NCBI GenBank assembly: GCA_019057775.1 | Contig: JAHLWT010000082.1 | Span: forward strand, 1 to 44,968 | Source of the DNA: Promethearchaeota archaeon | Lineage (GTDB): Archaea > Asgardarchaeota > Lokiarchaeia > Sigynarchaeales > SOKP01 | Reading direction: 5' to 3' | DNA: 44,968 bases | Part shown: positions 17,181 through 24,569 of the stretch, piece by piece | Layout: each line of letters opens with the position of its first letter | How positions within the stretch are numbered: position 1 is the stretch's first letter | Made by a program: the position numbers and the translations under genes | The notes under the pieces: generated by a model | The model's database searches: none | Seen by the model: only the letters and a program-made list of their open reading frames with translations | What the model was told of the DNA's origin: nothing

Positions 17181-19580
17181 TCATAAATTCAGATTCCATC
17201 TTTTAATTAAGAAATTAAACATCTGTTGGAAATCCATTCGATTTAGTCTTTCAAAATGCTTTTGGAATTCACAGTCTAATTTTGTTTGTATTCCAATAAT
17301 TAATTTCTTCAATTTTTCAAGATAATTAATAAAGTCAATTAATTGTTCTTCGAGTATTGGTATTTTCTGTTGTTCATATGCTAGAAATTCGTCTTTAAAA
17401 TTAAAGATATCTGGTTCCTTTCCTTCTTCTGGAAGTAAGTAGTTATAGTCATTTAAAAATTTTATTAGATGTATTGACAAATTCTCTACTGAAATGGTTT
17501 CTGATAATTTAAATCTATTCGTTAAAAGAACCTTTAATTCTTTAATAACATCTTTACCAGAAATTATTTTAAAGTACTCTTTTTTGCTATAGTGCTTATC
17601 ATATGCTTCTTTAATTTCATTGAATTTTTCAACGAATTTAGCTTTCTCTTTAATTTTAACTTCACAAAATTCATCTTTCCTATTTAATAATTCTTCTATT
17701 CTCTCAATCCAGTAATTATACAAATCATCCAATGTGCTAATATCTTCAGACCCATTATAGATATAATCACAATCATCTCTTCCAAACCAGTCGTAATTAG
17801 AATCAATAAACTTTTTTATGATATATTTTAAATTATTTTCGCCGTTCTTAGTAAAAATGCGTTCTAAATTTTCAAATAACCATCTGGAATCTGTAATTAT
17901 GTCTTGAATCTTATTTTTAGTATTTAAGTAATCAATTATCAAAATTGGTTGGAGAAAGATGTTCTCAATTTCATAGGAAAAAAGCTTAAGTGTATGTTCT
18001 CCTAAAATTCTTTTAAGTCTGTCATTATTAATTTTTGACCAGATATTTTCATTACTTCTGTCTAAATCTAACAAAAATAAGAAATTTAGGTCACTACTGG
18101 TAAGAAGATCTAAAATTTCTGCTTCCGCATAATAAGGCATATTTTTTTTACCATAACATTGAGTAATTTTAAATGTTGGCTCGAAAATTTCTTCTAAAAT
18201 GATTTTAAATACGTTTATATCATCTTGTCCTTCAACGAATAATATTCCATCATACAGAAGATAATCATAAAGACTTAAATCTAATTCTTTAAATACTTCC
18301 GATATGTTTTCATCTGAAATATTCTCGACTAAAGTGGAATTATTAACCTTTTGAATTTTATATATTGCTGAATTATCGAAATCTCTTGAAAGAAAATGTG
18401 GTGAGTGGGTGGTGATAAAAAATTGATTTCTTAAACTGTTTTTAATGAATGCATCTCGAACTAATTTTTGAAGACCTGGGAAAATGAACAATTCTGGTTC
18501 TTCAATACATAAAATACTTTCTTCTTCTAATTCCATTATGTATGCTATAAAATGTGCAATATGTAAAACTCCTGCACCCAAATTTTCATGTTTTAATTCC
18601 ATTTCTAGACCCTTTTCTTTTAGAGTTAGAATAACCCGATCAGAATTAATATCAATATTATCACCCAGTCGATCTACTTCGGGCATATAACTTTTTAATT
18701 TACTATTCAATTCATTTAACCAGTAATCTTCATTCATTAATTTTTTTTTGTGAATAATTTTAACTAAATTTGTTCCATCAGCAGCAAGGTTTATATTAGC
18801 AAGTTTATCTCTACTTGAATCTGGATCAAACTTTCTTTTGCCAGGGATGTGATGAATTGCGTTAAAAAAATTTTTTGAAAGAGATTCTAATAAAATTTGT
18901 AAAATAGGATTTTTATTAAAATTGGAAACGTTGATAAATATCTCATTTAACGGACTCTGACTATTTCCAATTTCTGCCGAAGTAAAATCTGAAAAAAAAT
19001 ATAGAAGAGGATTATCTCTCGATGATAACATACTTAAGTCTAAATATTCAGTCTTTAAAGTGTTATTGGTAAAATTAGCTGAAAATAAAGTTTGAGATTT
19101 ATCAAACTTTCTATTATATATCGATATTCGCGTGATGATAATTCTATTCAATTCATGTATATAATTTAAATTTAAATCTAAAAATTTATAAATATCATTA
19201 TTCAATAACCATTTAATTGCAATTTCTTCTTTATTCCATTCATTTCTTTTAAGATGTCCTTCATCATTTTCATTACGAATAAATGCTTTTTGCATATAAT
19301 TCCCTATATATAATTTTTGAAAAATTTTTTCTCGAAGAGATTTTGATAAAAGAAATCTCAAATAAATTTCAGCTTTAGAATCATTTTCATTATAAAAATA
19401 ATTTTTAGTAAAATTTGTACTGTAAAATCTCTCCCTTAAAAATTCTAAAATTTTAACCAAATTGGACTTCCCTGAACTATTTTTACCTATTAGAACATTA
19501 AAATTTTTAAGATCTATGAATTTAGCATCTTTATAACTAAGAAAATTTTTTATCCCTATTTCTTTTAATTGTAATTCCAA
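17181..19580 (-). CDS. OLD-family ATP-dependent nuclease (ATPase + TOPRIM)
   Basis: The 799-residue protein has an N-terminal SMC-like ATPase: IKNFLSYKDAKFIDL, Walker A GKNSSGKSN (32-40), an ABC-signature-like region, Walker B LCIEEPELF (about 356-364) and a switch His in FFITTHSPHF. A TOPRIM domain follows with LFVEGQDDINVF (about 446-457; Glu is the conserved acid) and FLLDLDRSNEN (about 502-512; DxD). The remaining ~290 residues are helical. This is the arrangement of OLD (overcoming lysogenization defect) nucleases and of GajA in Gabija systems. No UvrD-type GajB helicase is adjacent, so it is not a plain Gabija pair. It probably cleaves DNA of invading elements under ATP control. Copy C of the C-tract element lies 111 bases upstream. 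Confidence 0.85.
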   Translation of the reverse strand: MELQLKEIGIKNFLSYKDAKFIDLKNFNVLIGKNSSGKSNLVKILEFLRERFYSTNFTKNYFYNENDSKAEIYLRFLLSKSLREKIFQKLYIGNYMQKAFIRNENDEGHLKRNEWNKEEIAIKWLLNNDIYKFLDLNLNYIHELNRIIITRISIYNRKFDKSQTLFSANFTNNTLKTEYLDLSMLSSRDNPLLYFFSDFTSAEIGNSQSPLNEIFINVSNFNKNPILQILLESLSKNFFNAIHHIPGKRKFDPDSSRDKLANINLAADGTNLVKIIHKKKLMNEDYWLNELNSKLKSYMPEVDRLGDNIDINSDRVILTLKEKGLEMELKHENLGAGVLHIAHFIAYIMELEEESILCIEEPELFIFPGLQKLVRDAFIKNSLRNQFFITTHSPHFLSRDFDNSAIYKIQKVNNSTLVENISDENISEVFKELDLSLYDYLLYDGILFVEGQDDINVFKIILEEIFEPTFKITQCYGKKNMPYYAEAEILDLLTSSDLNFLFLLDLDRSNENIWSKINNDRLKRILGEHTLKLFSYEIENIFLQPILIIDYLNTKNKIQDIITDSRWLFENLERIFTKNGENNLKYIIKKFIDSNYDWFGRDDCDYIYNGSEDISTLDDLYNYWIERIEELLNRKDEFCEVKIKEKAKFVEKFNEIKEAYDKHYSKKEYFKIISGKDVIKELKVLLTNRFKLSETISVENLSIHLIKFLNDYNYLLPEEGKEPDIFNFKDEFLAYEQQKIPILEEQLIDFINYLEKLKKLIIGIQTKLDCEFQKHFERLNRMDFQQMFNFLIKRWNLNL

Positions 19581-19690
19581 AATTCACACCGTATATGGAT
19601 TTTTTTAATTGATTTAAGCAAATCTTATTAAAACTATAGAATTTTAGGCATAAAAGTTTTACTTAGTCTTTTTCCTTTCTCTCTCTGGTG

Positions 19691-19720
19691 TCCCACCGTG
19701 GTGCCCCCTCCTAAAAAAGT
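19691..19720. repeat. recurrent CCGTGGTG-C-tract element, copy C
   Basis: It reads CCCACCGTGGTGCCCCCTCC then TAAAAAAGT. The central GTGGTG-CCCCCTCCTAAAAAA is identical to copy A. It lies in the 303-bp gap upstream of the OLD gene; the rest of that gap is A+T-rich promoter-type sequence. Confidence 0.65.
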
Positions 19721-19883
19721 AGGTTCTTAAATTAGGAATTATACCATCCACCATGATTAATGGTCAAACTTCCGTCTTTTTAAGATCTTTCCTTATCTTA
19801 TAATGAATTAATACAGAATTTTAATTTAATCAAGAAATTGAATTTTTTCTTTATTAATATCTTGTATTAGTATTAGATAGTAA

Positions 19884-20220
19884 TTAAAAACGATAGTTGA
19901 GAGGTGTAGTTCAATTTTTAAACAATTTTATGCAACAACATGGAGGAATAAATGGATTACGGCTAATGCTGGTACTATTGATGATTTTATTAATATTTTC
20001 GAAGCACTTGCTAAAAAATTTAGAGAATGGAAGGAATGGGGGATTCAGTTAAGTGATGATGGTGCCATGGGAGATGATTATGCGAGATTCACTACTGATG
20101 ATATGGATGTTGCCATAAAAGCAGGATTTACCTTTACATATAGTGGTGATGACGAAAATGAGTATCTTGAAATTAGAATTAAAATCATAGGTTATAAAAT
20201 CTTGAAAGATTGGTTTTACA
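19884..20220 (+). pseudogene. gene fragment without start or stop of its own
   Basis: An open frame begins after TAA 19881-19883 and reads like real protein: FYATTWRNKWITANAGTIDD, then FINIFEALAKKFREWKEWGI, then DDYARFTTDDMDVAIKAGFT. There is no ATG before an internal Met at 20067 (codon ATG in GCCATGGGA). After about 20220 the frame runs antisense into the 3' end of the GT2/deaminase gene, where it is only a shadow. I read it as a protein fragment that lost both its 5' and 3' ends in a rearrangement. I do not recognise the parent family. Confidence 0.5.
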
Positions 20221-22750
20221 ATGTATTTAGGATATTTTCAATCTCTCTATTAAAAAGAGACTTTAATTCATTTTGGGCGCATTTTGATATAAATGATCCT
20301 TCAACACCATTATATATGAATTCGATAATCTCTTCAATGGTTAAATTATTTTCACATAATTCCGATGCTACAAATATTTCTTTTGTCCAATCCGTCTTAG
20401 AAATAGCAGGATCATCTGTGTTTATAGTAATCTTTAATTTGTTTTTAAGATATTTTTTAAGAGGATAATCATTAAATTCTTTTTCATTGATTTGTTTTAA
20501 TTTTTCTTGATTTCTTTTTAAGAATACCCAAGGAGTTTTTCGATAATGGCTTATTTGGCAATTTGAAGAGGGACATAACTCTATTGTTGTTTGGGATTTA
20601 GCTAATTTTTTTAATAAAACAGAATCATGAATGTTTAGAGCATGACCGAGACGATTTGTATTAAACGTACCGATTGCATCTCGAACTGATTTATTCCAAC
20701 TCCCTATTTCTCTTTTTGATAGATTTGAGGTTGGTTTCGTCTCTCCACAGTGAATTGTGATATATATTCCTCTATCCATTAAAGGCTTTAAATCGTCTCT
20801 GGTAGATTCAATAATATTTCCATATCCATACCTGGTATAGAAATTAAAAAAATCTTCAAGACCAGCCAAATCAAATCCTACTAATTTCGGGTGCCATCTT
20901 AATATATCACTTTTATTCATTCTTTCTTGATCTTCGCAGATCTCAAGATACAAATTAATTAAATGCAATAGTCTCTGTTTAAATCTAATTTTCTCATTAT
21001 CAGTATCCTGCTTTGGTTTTCCTGATATAAAAATAAAATTAAATATGATTCCCTTTTGATATTTAATTACAGCATCTCTTATAACTTCATAGACCCGTTT
21101 TCCTGATAGACCATTTTTGGTATACCCAAATGGATTAAATCTTAATTCTAAATATTTTACATTATGATCTCTAGCAAAACTACATAAACACTTAATTGCT
21201 TTTTTAAGTGATTTCTCCGTTTGTAATAATGATGAGCCACCCCAATCACCAAATTGGAGATAATTTTTTAATCCTACTCCGAAAAAGTGTAAATTGGGTT
21301 TATCGTCGTTAATAAGAGAAACAATTTCTCCAGAATCTAATTTTTTTGTATAAAAATAATTCAATTTATCTAAATTATTGAACTTAAAGAGATATTTAAT
21401 GATACAAGCAAAATAATCTGGTTTTAGTACATCATTATCATTTAACAAAAAGATTTCTTTTACAATTTCTTTTGGATTTTTTCTGAAGAATGTTTCTATA
21501 TCTAATTGTTTGTTTTTTTTAAAAAAAAGCTTGATTTTTTCTAAGAGTAAATTGTCATCAAGGTACGTATTAGCAATTTCATAAAGATCATGTATTCTTC
21601 CACATCCTCCTAAGTGACAATGTAAATCAATTTTGGGAAGGGATTTTATCAAATTATAAATAGCCTTATTATCTATATTTGAAAAATTTATTTTTTTTGT
21701 TACAATTTTTCTTAATATTGGATTATTTAAAGCTAGTTTTACTGATGAAAAAGTTTCTTTTGAATCTAATTCTTCATAGTAAGGTTTAATAAATTTGATA
21801 TCATCACCATATCTCCATATGGCTTTTTCCTTAATACTTTCTGTTTTTTGTATTTGAAGTTGATTTTTATAAATTTTTGAATGTAAATCAGATATTTCAG
21901 GGAATTTTGCAAGAAATTGTTGGTCTGCTTCTCTTCTTTTTTTAAAAATGTCATTTTGGAAATGTTTTATATATTGTGTATACTTTCTATACTTTCTCCC
22001 TGTTCTAAACTTATATCTTTTAAAAAAATATCTCCCTATAATTAAGACGATTTCGAGGGTAATTCTTATTTTATCGGTAAAATATAATCCATAGAATTTT
22101 TGGATATAAGTAATAGGAACTTCTAAAATTCTATAATTAAAGCTTAAAGCATTTATTATGGATAAAATAAAAAATTTATAAGAACTATATTCATGTATAT
22201 CCATAAATATTTTTAGTGAATCTCTGGTATAAGCTCTAAAGCCACTTTGACTATCTGATATTTTTACACCAAATACTAAAAAAAAAGGTTTTTCAATAAG
22301 TTTATTGGCAAATTTATTAAAGCTCGAAATTTCTCCATAAATTCTACCCTTATATTTAGAACCGATGACAATATCTGCTCTATTATTGATAATTGGTTCC
22401 AATAAATTAATAATTTCATAAGGATAATAATCTTCAAATGTTCCTAAAGTAACAATAATGTCTCCTTTACATTTTTGTATTCCGGTTAATAATGCTTGGA
22501 CATAACCTGTATTAATTTTATGTCGGATTAGAGTAACCTTGATATTTAATTCATTTATTACATCTGCTGTACCATCACTAGAGCCATCATCAACAACAAC
22601 AATTTCGATTCTTTCATTTTTTGGTATCTGTTTTAATAATTGAGCAATATTATTTTCTTCATTAAAGACAGGAATAATAATCGATATTTCTTTTTCGTTG
22701 ACTTCTAGAAGTTCATACAAATTCTTTTCTATTTTACTAATTTGATTCAT
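20216..22750 (-). CDS. fusion of GT2 glycosyltransferase fold and adenosine-deaminase-like domain
   Basis: The 844-residue protein has two parts. Residues about 20-260 are a GT2 fold of the dolichyl-phosphate-mannose-synthase type: ISIIIPVFNEENNI, VVVDDGSSDGT, GSKYKGRIYGEI and ISDSQSGFRAYT. The usual DXD in the VTLDADxxHDP strand reads VTLGTFEDYYP, so the metal-binding pair looks lost. After a basic linker, residues about 370-800 are an adenosine/AMP-deaminase-like TIM barrel with every catalytic element: DLHCHLGG (HxH, about 374), IHCGE (about 665; His and Glu), RLGHAL (about 702) and NTDDP (about 778). These bind Zn2+ and deaminate a purine ring or a related substrate. I know of no standard protein with this pairing; the shared pathway is unknown. 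Confidence 0.8.
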   Translation of the reverse strand: MNQISKIEKNLYELLEVNEKEISIIIPVFNEENNIAQLLKQIPKNERIEIVVVDDGSSDGTADVINELNIKVTLIRHKINTGYVQALLTGIQKCKGDIIVTLGTFEDYYPYEIINLLEPIINNRADIVIGSKYKGRIYGEISSFNKFANKLIEKPFFLVFGVKISDSQSGFRAYTRDSLKIFMDIHEYSSYKFFILSIINALSFNYRILEVPITYIQKFYGLYFTDKIRITLEIVLIIGRYFFKRYKFRTGRKYRKYTQYIKHFQNDIFKKRREADQQFLAKFPEISDLHSKIYKNQLQIQKTESIKEKAIWRYGDDIKFIKPYYEELDSKETFSSVKLALNNPILRKIVTKKINFSNIDNKAIYNLIKSLPKIDLHCHLGGCGRIHDLYEIANTYLDDNLLLEKIKLFFKKNKQLDIETFFRKNPKEIVKEIFLLNDNDVLKPDYFACIIKYLFKFNNLDKLNYFYTKKLDSGEIVSLINDDKPNLHFFGVGLKNYLQFGDWGGSSLLQTEKSLKKAIKCLCSFARDHNVKYLELRFNPFGYTKNGLSGKRVYEVIRDAVIKYQKGIIFNFIFISGKPKQDTDNEKIRFKQRLLHLINLYLEICEDQERMNKSDILRWHPKLVGFDLAGLEDFFNFYTRYGYGNIIESTRDDLKPLMDRGIYITIHCGETKPTSNLSKREIGSWNKSVRDAIGTFNTNRLGHALNIHDSVLLKKLAKSQTTIELCPSSNCQISHYRKTPWVFLKRNQEKLKQINEKEFNDYPLKKYLKNKLKITINTDDPAISKTDWTKEIFVASELCENNLTIEEIIEFIYNGVEGSFISKCAQNELKSLFNREIENILNTL

Positions 22751-23291
22751 GAAAAATATTGAAATTATCTTTTGATTGATTTATTTGATGTAGTATTAAT
22801 AATTTTTTGGTTATTTTAAACTTTTGAGAGCTTTAATCTAGGAGATTAAAATAATAATAATAATTTTAATTAAAACTCATATTTGCCTACTAATCTACTT
22901 AATGAGAAAATTACCCCTAATATTAATTTTGAAATAATTGAAAAAGAATGGAAGTTTAATTTAACATTGGATAGAAAGTCTAAAAGATTTAATTTTAAAG
23001 ACATGAGAACTGTCAAGGGGTAAAAATTATTTACTGATAAATTTGAAAAAGCCACATCCCATTAAAAATCAAGCAGTAAAATTTAAAGTTCAAATGAAAT
23101 TTGTTTTTAAGGCAAACAGGAACAGTATCTTGAAACCCTATCTGGAGAAGATGTAAAAGTTCCAAGAGAAAAATTGAGATAAGTAAGAGAGAAAATGACA
23201 GATCGGGAATTTAATCAAGAGATAAATTCAGTAGAAATATATACTAAATAAAGCATCAACATTAAACCCAAAAAATGGGAGTAGTACTTAA
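22751..23291. other. intergenic region with decayed coding sequence
   Basis: This 540-bp gap has no intact gene. On the plus strand about 22874-23020 encodes NSYLPTNLLNEKITPNINF and EIIEKEWKFNLTLDRKSKRF before a TAA. Further short protein-like pieces follow in other frames (EQYLETLSGEDVKVPREKLR, and MTDREFNQEINSVEIYTK ending about 23250). The pattern of stops and frame changes suggests an old pseudogene whose family I do not recognise. Confidence 0.35.
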
Positions 23292-23543
23292 TCATTTTAT
23301 ATGTTTAACTAAAAATTTCTTAACCTTTTTTATTAACTCATCCTTGCATTCGGGATTGGACCATTCCTCAGAATTAAATAAATTTTCTTGCTTCGCGTCT
23401 AATTGAAGGCCAAATTTCGCAATAGCACAAAAAGCACTCCGAGAGAAATCTCTAAATCCCTTTTTATTAATGAATTCATCCAAAGCATCCTGAATTAGCA
23501 TTTTTCTTGCGAGTACAAATTCAGGTTTATCTCTATTCATCAT
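23292..23543 (-). CDS. small hypothetical protein, 83 aa
   Basis: This is a short, charged, helical protein (ARKMLIQDALDEFINKKGF, then SAFCAIAKFGLQLDAKQENL, then a lysine-rich tail). There is no membrane segment and no named motif; the size and charge would fit a DNA-binding or antitoxin-like protein, but nothing proves that. The start could be either of the paired ATGs at 23543 and 23540. Two bases upstream of the start begins a 211-bp element bounded by 12-bp inverted repeats. Confidence 0.45.
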   Translation of the reverse strand: MMNRDKPEFVLARKMLIQDALDEFINKKGFRDFSRSAFCAIAKFGLQLDAKQENLFNSEEWSNPECKDELIKKVKKFLVKHIK

Positions 23544-23544
23544 C

Positions 23545-23755
23545 TTAAAACATGGTGTTAAACGATATAAAGTTCAAGAGACTAAAGATTTATATCCGTT
23601 TAATTAATAAAACAATGATAAAAAGGGTGGTCCCTACTCTACGAGACGCAAACAAGCGTCAAAATATAATAGGGAGAGGAGGGCGATATCAGAGTGTAAT
23701 TACTTACACTACCAAAAGACAAAAATCCAGGGTGTAAGTAGGGACCATGTTTTAA
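23545..23755. repeat. 211-bp element with 12-bp terminal inverted repeats and nested stems
   Basis: The ends TTAAAACATGGT (23545-23556) and ACCATGTTTTAA (23744-23755) are perfect inverted repeats. Inside is a second perfect pair, GGTCCCTACT (23629-23638) and AGTAGGGACC (23737-23746), and further stems GACGC/GCGTC and TACTTACAC/GTGTAAGTA. The arrangement could be a small non-autonomous transposable element (MITE-like) or a structured RNA. No open frame of note lies in it. Confidence 0.5.
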
Positions 23756-23957
23756 ATTGAAATTTGGGTTTATCATAATTACAATCTATGATAATTCTTG
23801 TCAATTATTTAAATGTATAATCGTAATATAAATCTGTTCTTTATAAAGAAAAATTGTGATAAAATCGCTTTAACTACTACTTGAACGGGAGCAAATGAAG
23901 TCAGATATTTGTATTCTCTATTAAAAAAAGAACTTGTTTTTATAGAATATGGAAGTA

Positions 23958-23997
23958 TATTCAATCCCTTTTATAAAATGTATAAAAATAGGGATTG
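23958..23997. repeat. inverted repeat made from CRISPR-repeat end sequence
   Basis: TTCAATCCC (23958-23966) and GGGATTGAA (23989-23997) form a perfect 9-bp stem around a 22-base loop, directly beyond the leader-distal end of array 1. TTCAATCC is also the first 8 bases of the CRISPR repeat as read on this strand. It could end the array transcript or be a decayed terminal repeat. Confidence 0.5.
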
Positions 23998-24013
23998 AAG
24001 AAAAATGTTTAAT

Positions 24014-24405
24014 TTCAATCCTTGTTCTCGTGGATATTTAGAAACGCAATGAAATTCTCTGATAAAACTGTCTTTCAATCCTTGTTCGTGAGGATACTAT
24101 TTACAAGATAATCATAAGAATTGGTAAAGTCCCTTTCAATCCTTGTTCGTGTGGATACTATTTGACAATAGATGATATAAGAGAATGGGCTTATAGTCAA
24201 TCCTTGTTCGTGTAGATAGTATGTAATGATAAAGCAAGATATATTATGTATAGACGTTCAATCCTTGTTCGTGTGGATATTATGTGGTTATCATACCAAC
24301 AAATAAAAAACCAACCGTTCAATCCTTGTTCGTGTGGATACTATTGGGTAATCAATAATTTGGAGTGGAAATAATGAAGTCAATCCTTGTTCGTGTGGAT
24401 ACTAT
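24014..24405 (-). CRISPR. CRISPR array 1: 7 repeats, 6 spacers
   Basis: Repeats of 27 bp start at 24014, 24074, 24135, 24196, 24257, 24318 and 24379 (period 61, spacers about 33-34 bp). As read on the plus strand a typical unit is (G/T)TCAATCCTTG + TTCGTGTGG + ATACTAT. The leader is to the right, so crRNA is transcribed from the minus strand and each repeat ends in GGATTGA(A/C), giving an ATTGAA-type 5' tag as in other type III systems. The left-most repeat is the most degenerate (TTCTCGTGG...ATTTA), consistent with it being the oldest, leader-distal end. Confidence 0.97.
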
Positions 24406-24490
24406 CTACTTTTTTCACATTCTATTAGGGTTACGTAATAAATTTTCTCCTATAGTATATACAGCGCATCTTCTATTTAATAATTAAGAT
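24406..24490 (-). promoter_or_regulatory. leader of CRISPR array 1
   Basis: The sequence right of the last repeat (CTACTTTTTTCACATTCTAT, then GGGTTACGTAATAAATTTT and CTATAGTAT...ACAGCGCATC) is shared in order with the leaders of arrays 2 and 3. A TATA-like ATTATTAAATA at about 24472-24482 on the minus strand could start array transcription. The leader ends close to the csm6 stop at 24570. Confidence 0.75.
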
Positions 24491-24569
24491 TTTTTAAAAT
24501 TTTATGTTTGCTAATGGAATTTTTCTCTACGTTCCAAAATCATGAAATAGAATAAACCATTCCAATCAG

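Noticed and set aside
17181..19580. Gabija system (GajA)
   Set aside because: The ATPase-TOPRIM architecture fits, but no GajB-like UvrD helicase is adjacent, so only OLD-family membership is claimed.
20221..20468. Continuation of the 19884 fragment frame to a stop at 20468
   Set aside because: This part is antisense to the deaminase C-terminus; the protein-like character ends at about 20220.
22870..23055. 61-codon minus-strand frame
   Set aside because: It lies antisense to a better protein-like but decayed plus-strand stretch and has no support of its own.
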